64,000 nucleotides of DNA, from contig JAGYIT010000006.1 of assembly GCA_018402445.1 (NCBI GenBank), positions 62,001-126,000 on the forward strand. The letters are read 5' to 3'. This document shows, one piece after another, positions 57,466 through 64,000 of the stretch (position 1 is its first letter; every line of letters starts with the position of its first letter). The stretch is from Akkermansiaceae bacterium. GTDB taxonomy: Bacteria > Verrucomicrobiota > Verrucomicrobiia > Verrucomicrobiales > Akkermansiaceae. The translations under genes and the position numbers were made by a program. Under the pieces are notes generated by a model. It ran no database searches. It had not been told where the DNA came from and saw only the letters and a list, made by a program, of their open reading frames with translations.

Positions 57466-58209
57466 ATGTCCCACGCACCTTCCCTCTACGAATGCCGCGT
57501 GAACCACACCCGCGTCTCCCCTAAGAAGCACGCCTTCACCTACCGCGTCTTCATGCTCGCCATCGACCTCGATGATTTCCCGATACTCCCCCTCCTCTCC
57601 AAAAACCGCTTCAACCTCTTCTCCATCGACGACCGCGACCACATCCACACCGACCCGAAAAAATCCACCCGCGAAAACCTCACGACCTGGCTGGCCGAGA
57701 AAGGAACCACCATCCCCGAAGACTCCCGCATCACTCTGTTCACCTTCCCCCGCGTCCTCGGTTACGCCTTCAACCCCGTCTCCTTCTACTACATTTCCAG
57801 TAAATCCGGCGAACCCAGCGACGCCGTCGCCGAGGTCACCAACACCTACCGGGAAATGAAGCTCTTCCCCCTCGGCGTGCCGGACGCGGAAGGAAAATTC
57901 GACCGCCACCTCGCCAAGAATTTCTACGTCTCCCCCTTCTCCGACCCCAACGACGCCTTCCATTTCCGCATCGCCCAGCCCGACGAGAAGTGGCACGTTT
58001 CCATCAACAATCTCAGTGACGGCAAGCCCACTCTTCTCTCCTCCATCAACGGCGAGCGCCGCGACCTCACCACCTCCCGCCTCGCGCTGTATGCGGTGAA
58101 ATACCCGCTCATCTCCCTCTCCATCATCTTCCGAATCCACCTCCACGCCCTCCTCCTCTTCCTGCAAAAATCCCCCACTTCCCGAAATCCACACCGATCA
58201 AAACTTTAA
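57466..58209 (+). CDS. DUF1365 family protein
   Basis: A 247-residue cytoplasmic protein: SLYECRVNHTRVSPKKHAFTYRVFMLAIDLDDFPILPLLSKNRFNLFSIDDRDH, FTFPRVLGYAFNPVSFYYIS and AKNFYVSPFSDPNDAFHFRI are DUF1365 signatures. The family is tightly linked to amine-oxidase and CFA-synthase-like genes, suggesting a role in acyl-chain modification, but its reaction is not established. The last residues (FLQKSPTSRNPHRSKL) deviate. One added A in the AAAAA at 58166-58170 would give FLQKIPHFPKS... and a stop at 58221-58223, closer to family form; this is less certain than the other frameshifts. Confidence 0.85.
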   Translation: MSHAPSLYECRVNHTRVSPKKHAFTYRVFMLAIDLDDFPILPLLSKNRFNLFSIDDRDHIHTDPKKSTRENLTTWLAEKGTTIPEDSRITLFTFPRVLGYAFNPVSFYYISSKSGEPSDAVAEVTNTYREMKLFPLGVPDAEGKFDRHLAKNFYVSPFSDPNDAFHFRIAQPDEKWHVSINNLSDGKPTLLSSINGERRDLTTSRLALYAVKYPLISLSIIFRIHLHALLLFLQKSPTSRNPHRSKL

Positions 58210-58277
58210 ACTCAAAACTCTAAATCCCAAACCTCTGTGTCCTCCGTGCCTCTGTGGTAAAAATCAAACACAAGCCT

Positions 58278-58332
58278 AGCCTCTTCGGCCGATCACTTCT
58301 CACTCGGCACTTCACACTTCCCACTCTTTCCC
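58278..58332 (+). repeat. 'gatcact...cactcggcact' string before cfa
   Basis: gccgatcacttctcactcgg followed by cacttcacacttcccactctttccc ends exactly at the cfa ATG. Related to 26711-26745 and 28541-28580. Confidence 0.55.
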
Positions 58333-59610
58333 ATGAACCCCGCCCATTCTGAACTCTGCGACCCTCCGCGAACTTTGCGCCTTTGCGGTGAAAAACCCGC
58401 CACCCTCCCCGAGCGCCTCGTCCTCTCCCTTTTCCGCAAATTCCCCCAAGGCGGCCTCGCCCTCACCTACCCCGACGGCAAGTCCCTCCACTTCGGCGAA
58501 ACCGGCGCGCCCATCACCGCCCGCATCACCCTCAACAACCCCGCCGAATTCTACAAACGCTGCGCCTTCTACGGCAACATCGGCATGGGCGAAGCCTACA
58601 CCGACGGCATCTGGGATACCCCCGACATCGCCGCCGTGATCTCATGGTTCGCACTCAACATGACCGCCCTCCAGGGCGATGACTCCGATTCCTCCACCCT
58701 CCCCGGCGTCAACCTGCTCAAGATCGTCAACTGGTTCCGCCACTTAAAACGCTCCAACACCGTCGAGACCTCCCGCCGCAACATCGCCGAGCACTACGAT
58801 CTCGGCAACGAGTTCTACTCCCTCTGGCTCGATGAAACGATGACCTATTCCTCCGCAAAGTTCACGCCGGAGACCAAAACCCTCGCCGAAGCCCAGACCG
58901 AGAAATACGACGCCCTCTGCCGGAGGCTGAAACTCAAGCCCACCGACCACGTCCTCGAAATCGGCTGCGGCTGGGGCGGTTTCTCCCACCACGCCGCGCA
59001 GAACTACGGCTGCAAGGTCACCGCCGTCACCATTTCCGAAGCCCAGGCCGCCTACGCCCGAGCCCGCATCGAAAAGGCAAGCCTCTCCGACCTCGTCGAG
59101 ATCCGCATTCAGGACTACCGCCACATCACCGGAAAATTCGATAAGGTCGCCTCCATCGAGATGCTCGAAGCCGTCGGCCACAAATTCCACGAATCCTTCT
59201 TCGCGAAGTGCCAGGAAGTCCTCACTCCCCAAGGACTACTAGGAGTCCAGTATATCACCGTCCCCGACAACCGCTACCAATCCCTGACCAAGGGCGTCGA
59301 TTGGATCCAGAAAGTCATCTTCCCCGGCTCCCTCCTGCTCTCCGTCGGCCGCGTCAACGAAGCGATCAACAAGACCGGCAACATGTTCCTCCACCACCTC
59401 GAAGACCTCGGCCTCGACTACGCCCGCACCCTCTCCACCTGGCACGAAACTTTTAACGCCAAGCTCGACCAAATCCGCCCCCTCGGCTTCGACGAACCCT
59501 TCATCCGCACCTGGAACTACTACCTGAAATACTGCGAAGCCGGCTTCTCCACCCGAAATATCTCCGTCGTCCAGGCCATCTACACGCGACCGAACAACGT
59601 GAAGCTGTAA
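58333..59610 (+). CDS. cfa: Cyclopropane-fatty-acyl-phospholipid synthase family methyltransferase
   Basis: A 425-residue SAM-dependent enzyme: NIAEHYDLGNEFYSLWLDETMTYSSAKF is the CFA motif region, VLEIGCGWGGFSHHAAQNYGCKVTAVTIS the SAM site, EMLEAVGHKFHESFF the conserved acidic motif, and QYITVPDNRYQSLTKGVDWIQKVIFPGS with TWHETFNAKL complete the family pattern. It should methylate or cyclopropanate unsaturated phospholipid acyl chains, plausibly acting on products of the desaturase and with the amine oxidase and DUF1365 protein. The first about 22 residues (MNPAHSELCDPPRTLRLCGEK) are encoded by the 'ctctgcg...tttgcggtgaaaa' repeat word, so the true N-terminus may be later. Confidence 0.9.
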   Translation: MNPAHSELCDPPRTLRLCGEKPATLPERLVLSLFRKFPQGGLALTYPDGKSLHFGETGAPITARITLNNPAEFYKRCAFYGNIGMGEAYTDGIWDTPDIAAVISWFALNMTALQGDDSDSSTLPGVNLLKIVNWFRHLKRSNTVETSRRNIAEHYDLGNEFYSLWLDETMTYSSAKFTPETKTLAEAQTEKYDALCRRLKLKPTDHVLEIGCGWGGFSHHAAQNYGCKVTAVTISEAQAAYARARIEKASLSDLVEIRIQDYRHITGKFDKVASIEMLEAVGHKFHESFFAKCQEVLTPQGLLGVQYITVPDNRYQSLTKGVDWIQKVIFPGSLLLSVGRVNEAINKTGNMFLHHLEDLGLDYARTLSTWHETFNAKLDQIRPLGFDEPFIRTWNYYLKYCEAGFSTRNISVVQAIYTRPNNVKL

Positions 59611-59695
59611 CAGTGACGCCTAAGCAAGCGGATCACACTTTCGCGACACGCATGCTGCATGGACGCAGTCAATTCTCTATCGCCAGCTTCCATGA

Positions 59696-59845
59696 CCTAA
59701 ATACCGCAGTTGGGTATCAATTTTTCACCGCAGACGAGCAGAAGACGCAAAGGAACGCAGAGCCTTGCATGCGGGAAGATAGGAAATTTGGGAAACCGAT
59801 GGAACTGCTTGGTTCACCCAATGGGTGCAATGGAATTGTCGTGAA
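59696..59845 (+). repeat. About 150-bp dispersed repeat, copy B
   Basis: Near-identical reverse complement of 1602-1750 (see there). It lies between cfa and lpxK, genes that converge on it. Confidence 0.8.
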
Positions 59846-59852
59846 ACTGCCT

Positions 59853-61064
59853 TTAGATTCGGTAGGCCCCAGCGTTTTTTAGGGCGGTGTCCCTTAGCGC
59901 GGGCGGGTTGCAGAGCCTGTCCACCATGCCGTCCCATGCTTCCTGGCCGGTGAGGATCTGCACCTCGATGCGGAGGAAGTAGATGGGAACGTTGATCTCG
60001 GTGGGGTGGGGGAAGCGGACGGCGTCCTTTTCCGTGGTGACGATGATCTCCATATCGCGCTCGACGCAGCGCTGCATGAAGTCATCGACGTCGCGGCGGT
60101 TGAAGCGGTGGTGGTCGGAGAAGCGGCGCTTGATCTCGACCTTGGCGCCGAGGGTGGTGAGGGAGCGCTCGAAGCTTTCCGGGACGGCGATGGCGCTGAT
60201 CGCGCCGACCCATTTCCCGTCCAGGAAAGCGAGCGGCTCGCGCTCGCGGGTGTAGAGGTTTTCTAGGTGCACGGGGTTGTGAGCGCACTCGATGATCTCG
60301 GCGACGGGGTTGTATCTGCGGATGCGGGCGATGAGGTCGGTGTTCGGGCTGCCGTCGCACTTGGTGATGAGGATGTAGGAGGCGCGGCGGAGGTTGCGCG
60401 GCGGCTCGCGAAGGGTGCCACGCGGCAGCAGCGATCCGGTGCCGAAGGGGGAGCGGGAGTCGATGAGGGTGATGTCGAAGGAGTGGGCGAGGTTGAGGTA
60501 TTGCATCCCGTCGTCGAGCAGCAGAGTCTCGGCCTTGAGCTCGCCGACGGCGAAACGGCCGCCTTTTACGCGATCCTTGTCCACGATGACGGCGACGCCA
60601 TCGAGGTTGCGGGCGAGCATGAAGGGCTCGTCGCCGGCGAATTTGGAGTCGAGCAGGAGGGCGTTGCCGGTGGAGACGACGCGGGGCATGCGCTCGGCGG
60701 GGACGGGTTTGCCATCGGCACCGGTCCATTTCTGCGCGCGATCGAGCTTCTTGCTCTTGTAGCCGCGGGAGAGGATGGCGACCTTGCGCCCGCGGTCGCG
60801 CAGGGATTTCGCGAGGAGCTCGACGACGGGCGTTTTTCCGGTGCCGCCGACGGTGAGGTTGCCGATGGCGACGACCTGCGCGCCCAGGTATTCCTGCGGT
60901 TTCCAGCCTATCCGGTAGAGGGCGATGCGGCATTGCACGAGCGCGCGGAAAAGCCACGACAGCCACGACATGAGGAAACGCATCATGGCGGCGCGGAATC
61001 CCCGGGCGCGGCCAAAGATCACATCCGCCCCCCATTGCTCCAGCTCGTTGATCCGCTCCTTCAT
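59853..61064 (-). CDS. lpxK: Tetraacyldisaccharide 4'-kinase
   Basis: Phosphorylates lipid A precursor DS-1-P to lipid IVA; its presence indicates an LPS-type outer membrane. The 403-residue product has an N-terminal membrane-associated segment ([25 protein letters not shown]) and the P-loop [25 protein letters not shown], followed by [25 protein letters not shown] and [10 protein letters not shown]. The [12 protein letters not shown] and [11 protein letters not shown] segments are diagnostic. An in-frame start at 61109 adds residues without family match, so ATG 61064 is chosen. The stop lies just past the dispersed repeat. Confidence 0.93.
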   Translation of the reverse strand: MKERINELEQWGADVIFGRARGFRAAMMRFLMSWLSWLFRALVQCRIALYRIGWKPQEYLGAQVVAIGNLTVGGTGKTPVVELLAKSLRDRGRKVAILSRGYKSKKLDRAQKWTGADGKPVPAERMPRVVSTGNALLLDSKFAGDEPFMLARNLDGVAVIVDKDRVKGGRFAVGELKAETLLLDDGMQYLNLAHSFDITLIDSRSPFGTGSLLPRGTLREPPRNLRRASYILITKCDGSPNTDLIARIRRYNPVAEIIECAHNPVHLENLYTREREPLAFLDGKWVGAISAIAVPESFERSLTTLGAKVEIKRRFSDHHRFNRRDVDDFMQRCVERDMEIIVTTEKDAVRFPHPTEINVPIYFLRIEVQILTGQEAWDGMVDRLCNPPALRDTALKNAGAYRI

Positions 61065-61139
61065 GAATGCCGTATGGCGGGAGCTTGGCGTTTCCGCGCC
61101 CTCCGGCAAGCTCGGGGTTCACCAGAAAAGGAAGCTGCG

Positions 61140-61398
61140 CTATGGCTTGCACTTGTGACGGCCGTGGCTGAGGGAGAGCTCCTCGATGCGGTTGCGGGTG
61201 AGGCCTTTCTTGTAAAAGTCGAGTTTGTTCGCGGCGCACGGGAGACATCGAGGGCGCGGCCGGCGACGAACCGGCCACGGTCGTTGATACGGAGGGCGTA
61301 GGATCGCGTCATGTATCCCGCATAGCCTTACGGGTGGGAGGAGCAGGAAACGCAGAGAGTAGGACGGCCGGGAGGAAGAGGCGGAGAAGGGCGGTCAT
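61140..61398 (-). pseudogene. RlpA-like (double-psi beta-barrel) protein remnant
   Basis: Read on the minus strand, an ATG at 61398 begins MTALLRLFLPAVLLSAFPAP, a Sec signal, then stops after a few codons. Further on, SYALRINDRGRFVAGRALDVSR is the RlpA motif (RINDRGPFvxGRxiDLS). It continues, if one base is restored, as AANKLDFYKKGLTRNRIEEL to a stop at 61140. The segment that should lie between signal and motif (WYGxxFhGrxTAsGexF...) is missing. An internally deleted, frame-shifted septal/peptidoglycan RlpA-type gene. Confidence 0.55.
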
Positions 61399-61422
61399 CG
61401 TGGGGAAGGATACAGGAATCAT

Positions 61423-61755
61423 TCAGGAATCGCGCTCGCGGATCACGTGGAGGGTGGTGGCGACCTTTTCCTTCAGCTCCTTGCCGGGCTTGAACTTGAC
61501 GGCGGCGCGCGCGGGGATGGGCACGGTTTTGTTGGGGTTCTTGGGGTTGCGGCCGATTTTGGCCTTCATTTCCCGGATCTCGAAGGCTCCGAAATTCCGC
61601 AGCACCACGTTGTTGCCCTGCGCTAGTGCATCCGTGATCTCGCCGATCAAGGTCTGGACGACCGCCTGCACATCCTGCTGCCGAATCTCGTTTCCGTTGA
61701 GTCCGAGCTTGTCGGTGATGCTGATGACGAGGTGGCGTTTGGTGACGGTAGGCAT
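61423..61755 (-). CDS. HU/IHF-family DNA-binding protein
   Basis: A 110-residue histone-like protein with TKRHLVISITDKLGLNGNEIRQQDVQAVVQTLIGEITDALAQGNNVVLRNFGAFEIREMKAKIGRNPKNP. The GxFEIRExKxKxGRNPxNP motif is the beta-arm with the intercalating Pro. The N-terminal half forms the helical dimer interface. IHF-alpha-like rather than HU-like in the arm. It lies between the rlpA remnant and a gene-poor spacer. Confidence 0.92.
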   Translation of the reverse strand: MPTVTKRHLVISITDKLGLNGNEIRQQDVQAVVQTLIGEITDALAQGNNVVLRNFGAFEIREMKAKIGRNPKNPNKTVPIPARAAVKFKPGKELKEKVATTLHVIRERDS

Positions 61756-62080
61756 GATGGTTACGGGATATATGCAATCGCTTGCTCTGGATTTAAATCA
61801 CGTGGCGTGCCATTTGTCGCGCCGAAATTCGCACGGAAATCGGTTGTTTCGTCGGCGGATTTCAAGCATCCGGTTGCTTAACTTGTCAGAATGATTGACG
61901 CGGGCGGGCCGGCGGGTAAAGATCCACACGTTGAAAACCTAGGTCGATGTCCGGGAGCTGAAGACATGCTGAAGGACGAGACTTCCGGCCTAGCCTAGAG
62001 CTGAGCGAAGCCCTGCACGGTGTTCATGTGCTGGAATATGGACGAGGATCCGGAAAAGCCGTTCCTTGAGGCGCTCGACA
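61756..62080. other. Gene-poor spacer
   Basis: These 325 bases hold only short frames (for example a 35-codon one from 61891) with no recognisable family and no strong terminator. Composition is less GC-rich at 61760-61890. I see nothing firm here. Confidence 0.4.
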
Positions 62081-62524
62081 TCAAGGCGCTACACTGGAGC
62101 TCTTGATCGCGTCCCAGCCGCCGAAAAGCGTTTTCACCTCCGGGCCGAAACCCAGCTTGCGTATCCTCTCCGCGACCTCGCGGCTGGTGCCGCATTTCTC
62201 GCTGCCGCAATACACGACCACCTGCTCCGCCGCGGCGATGTGCGGCGCGGCCTCCGCCTCCATGGCGTTGGGATCTTCCTTGGGGTCCATGTTCCAGAGG
62301 ACGGATCCCTTGATGCCGTTCGCCTTCCACTCGGCGCGGGAGCGGGCATCGACCCAGAGCGCGTCGCCCTTCACATCGGCGAGGCAGATCTCGTCGGCGC
62401 GGATTACCGCGGGATCGCAAACGAAGGCGGGCTTTGTCTCCGGCGTTTTCCTGAGGAGCCAAGAGCCGCCTGCCGCCGCGAGTGAGATGGCGCCGACGAC
62501 CGCGAGCTGGGCGAGGCTGTTCAT
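62081..62524 (-). CDS. Membrane-anchored rhodanese-like protein
   Basis: A 147-residue protein with an N-terminal hydrophobic anchor (LAQLAVVGAISLAAAGGSWLL) and a rhodanese domain: CLADVKGDALWVDARSRAEWKANGIKG, ending in VVVYCGSEKCGTSREVAERIRKLGF, where CGSEKCG contains the catalytic loop Cys. Likely handles a persulfide or acts as a thiol switch in the periplasm. Its ATG overlaps the stop of the upstream DUF1573 gene (ATGA at 62521-62524), so the two are translationally coupled. Confidence 0.85.
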   Translation of the reverse strand: MNSLAQLAVVGAISLAAAGGSWLLRKTPETKPAFVCDPAVIRADEICLADVKGDALWVDARSRAEWKANGIKGSVLWNMDPKEDPNAMEAEAAPHIAAAEQVVVYCGSEKCGTSREVAERIRKLGFGPEVKTLFGGWDAIKSSSVAP

Positions 62525-63198
62525 GGTTTTTTCGACGGCGAGGCGATCACGGCGAAGGCCTGCTGGATCCGCTGTTTCTCCACATCGGCATCGGTCTCGA
62601 TGCGGACGATGCACAGCCCGGCGGCAGCGGTTTCCTTCGGAGTCACTTCGACCTTGTAATGCTTCCCTTCCTCAATGGTTACGATTCTGGCGGTGAAGGT
62701 CTCGTTGCTGGTGGAAACCGACTTGATGTGGATCGGTTTGTCGTAATCCATTTTGACATCGATGTTTTTCGGCCCCATCGACCCGCCCAGCTGCCACTTC
62801 ACGGTCTTGGGTTCGAGGGCGATGATGACGGGGATATGGACGCGGAGCATCACGCTCGCCGAGGGGGCTTCCTCGGGGTCGCCTTCGAGCCAGATGTAAA
62901 TGGGCTTTTCGACGGTGCCTTGGAAATTGCCTAACGAGAAGGTGGCGCGGATTGTCCCCGCTTCGCCGGGAGCATAGGTGAATTTTCCGGCGGCGACCTC
63001 GACGGCGAGGCAGGTGCAGCCCGCGTCCGCCTGGGTGATCTTGACGGGTTTGTTGCTCGCGTTGGTGAACTTGTATTCGCGCACCAAGGTGATGTCATTG
63101 AGTTCCGCGTCGGCGTCGATGACAGGGGTGTGGAACTTCAGCTCCGCTTGGAGCGGAAGGACGGCAGCGAGCAAAAAGCAGGAGACCAAGTGTTTCAT
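62521..63198 (-). CDS. Exported DUF1573 protein
   Basis: A 225-residue protein with a signal peptide (MKHLVSCFLLAAVLPLQAEL) and two Ig-like beta domains. The first contains the DUF1573 pattern FTNASNKPVKITQADAGCTCLAVEVAAGKFTYAPGEAGTIRATFS (Cys pair in GCTC, tip-containing strands). The family is abundant in Bacteroidota and Verrucomicrobiota; function is not established. It overlaps the rhodanese gene by 4 bp; both may form a periplasmic redox or sulfur unit, which is an inference. Confidence 0.85.
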   Translation of the reverse strand: MKHLVSCFLLAAVLPLQAELKFHTPVIDADAELNDITLVREYKFTNASNKPVKITQADAGCTCLAVEVAAGKFTYAPGEAGTIRATFSLGNFQGTVEKPIYIWLEGDPEEAPSASVMLRVHIPVIIALEPKTVKWQLGGSMGPKNIDVKMDYDKPIHIKSVSTSNETFTARIVTIEEGKHYKVEVTPKETAAAGLCIVRIETDADVEKQRIQQAFAVIASPSKKP

Positions 63199-63223
63199 GG
63201 GAGGAATATGTGCTCCGGAAATC

Positions 63224-63715
63224 TCAGGAAGCAAGCGCGACGGCGATGATGAGCCGCCCGCCGCGCCATTCCGGGCCGAGCACGTAGAGCGGGCGGCCGG
63301 GTTGCAGGGTGGCGTCGGTTTTCAGGATTTTTTTTCGCGCGAGCCAAAGCTCGATGTCGAGGGTGACGGAATCCTTGGATGGCTGGCTGCGCGCCTCGAA
63401 GCGGACGAGGATCTCGTCGGAGGGCTTGAGCGGCTGCGCCCAGTTCTCGTAGCTGCGGAAAATTGGCTGGGTGTCCGCGCCGAGTGCCCGGTAGTGGGCG
63501 AATTTCAGTTTGCCCTCACTGCTGAGCTTGGCGTGGATTTCCTCCGCCACCTCCTGGGCGCGCTCCCCCGCGGCGGAGGGATCTCCGTTCGTGGCGAAGT
63601 AAACCGTCACCTCCAGCTGGCCGACCGCGCTGCGTCCCGCGTCCTCGGCAGCGGCCGCTTGCCCGCCCAGAAAGAGGGCGAACGCCACAAGGGAAAGTTT
63701 GGGTATCGCTATCAT
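63224..63715 (-). CDS. Exported hypothetical protein
   Basis: A 163-residue protein of unrecognised family with a signal peptide (MIAIPKLSLVAFALFLGGQAAAAE). The body predicts alternating strands and helices (VGQLEVTVYFATNGDPSAAG, LSSEGKLKFAHYRALGADTQP, DSVTLDIELWLARKKILK) and ends in GGRLIIAVALAS. It lies 25 bp upstream of the DUF1573 gene and starts within the stop of the next upstream gene (ATGA), so it belongs to a minus-strand operon. Confidence 0.75.
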   Translation of the reverse strand: MIAIPKLSLVAFALFLGGQAAAAEDAGRSAVGQLEVTVYFATNGDPSAAGERAQEVAEEIHAKLSSEGKLKFAHYRALGADTQPIFRSYENWAQPLKPSDEILVRFEARSQPSKDSVTLDIELWLARKKILKTDATLQPGRPLYVLGPEWRGGRLIIAVALAS

Positions 63716-64000
63716 TGTTTGGCGGAATCCTTGCTATCGGTTTCGCGCGTGGCCGTGCGGTCGGACTCGCGCGCGGTGGGCACGTAAACGGTTTCCGAGA
63801 AATCGGTGGAGTCGGGGATCGCGCTGACCCCTTGCAAGACGATCACGCTGGCTCCCGCGCTGGCGCTGGAGAACCACTGGGCATCGACCCCCTCCTCCGG
63901 CGTGTAAACGATGGGGGAAATGGAAGGCACCACGGCCAGCGCGCCCGGAGTGCCGGCGGTGCGCTTGCCGACGCCGAAGGCGAGCACCATCCCGGCGCAC
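63712..64000 (-). CDS. Hypothetical protein, 5' end outside window
   Basis: Open from the window edge at 64000 to the stop at 63712, about 96 residues seen. It has a possible beta-rich region (GALAVVPSISPIVYTPEEGVDAQWFSSASAG) and a polar tail (RESDRTATRETDSKDSAKQ). An ATG at 63990 exists, but the frame is open to the edge, so the start is not known. No family recognised. Its stop overlaps the following gene by ATGA. Confidence 0.6.
   Translation of the reverse strand, partial: CAGMVLAFGVGKRTAGTPGALAVVPSISPIVYTPEEGVDAQWFSSASAGASVIVLQGVSAIPDSTDFSETVYVPTARESDRTATRETDSKDSAKQ

Noticed and set aside
59613-59882. An 89-codon frame after cfa
   Set aside because: It consists mostly of the dispersed 150-bp repeat and overlaps the end of lpxK; no protein family.
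60267-61301. A 344-codon plus-strand frame opposite lpxK
   Set aside because: Mirror of the lpxK coding strand with low-complexity Gly/Val/Glu composition.
1-64000. CRISPR array
   Set aside because: Repeats are dispersed and hairpin-like. Nowhere are there regularly spaced identical repeats with unique spacers, and no cas gene was recognised.

Overview
The window looks like a chromosomal segment of a Verrucomicrobiota bacterium, probably Verrucomicrobiales (Akkermansiaceae/Verrucomicrobiaceae-like). This is inferred from gene content, not from a marker gene. The supporting traits are a Gram-negative envelope (lpxK, TonB receptor, outer-membrane barrel, Wza-like export protein), periplasmic multi-haem cytochrome/propeller genes of the planctomycete-verrucomicrobial type, a Ser/Thr kinase with PEGA and FGE-like domains beside a sigma factor, a sulfatase, a DUF1573 protein, and many toxin-antitoxin (TA) loci. 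Most of the window is GC-rich. The exopolysaccharide block at 7.4-12.3 kb is visibly less so.

Layout. 0-7.3 kb: 3' end of ppc, a methyltransferase, a GNAT-nitrilase fusion, hisG, a 34-residue bS22/AURKAIP1-like protein, an RluA pseudouridine synthase, a Nif3-like protein and tRNA-Gly(TCC). 7.4-13 kb: exopolysaccharide secretion module (secreted protein, beta-barrel, Wzc-type tyrosine kinase, Wza-like protein, PDZ protein). 13.2-15.2 kb (minus): ispF, inositol monophosphatase family, RsuA-type pseudouridine synthase. 15.3-21.7 kb: multi-haem cytochrome c, sorbosone-dehydrogenase-like propeller, Tat-exported metallo-beta-lactamase-fold hydrolase and ThuA-like protein. 21.9-25.3 kb: holA and a TonB receptor. 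25.4-33.9 kb: toxin remnants, thioesterase, small EamA-like protein, a broken AMP-ligase, and an ABC ATPase separated from its probable FtsX-type permease by two TA modules. 34-42.7 kb: lipoproteins, pdhC, TauE/SafE, sulfatase, an AbrB-Doc module, and pdhA/pdhB split by another TA module. 42.9-44.7 kb: dnaN and yebC. 45-54.1 kb: secreted TSP3-like protein, saccharopine-dehydrogenase-like enzyme, OsmC, kinase plus sigma factor, AI-2E transporter, tcdA. 54.4-59.6 kb: membrane-lipid cluster (NTF2-like lipoprotein, desaturase, flavin amine oxidase, DUF1365, CFA synthase). 59.9-64 kb (minus): lpxK, an rlpA remnant, HU/IHF protein, rhodanese, DUF1573 and two hypotheticals.

Two layers cut across the genes. 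First, several families of short structured repeats are scattered through the window. At least two show compensatory base changes that preserve their hairpins, and copies lie inside reading frames (ppc, the propeller signal-peptide region, the ABC permease). Second, at least eight single-base frameshifts break otherwise good genes, often in homopolymers. This pattern fits sequencing or assembly error at least as well as gene decay. The covarying repeats that become protein-coding are the most interesting unexplained signal. I saw no clearly new enzymatic or defence system.
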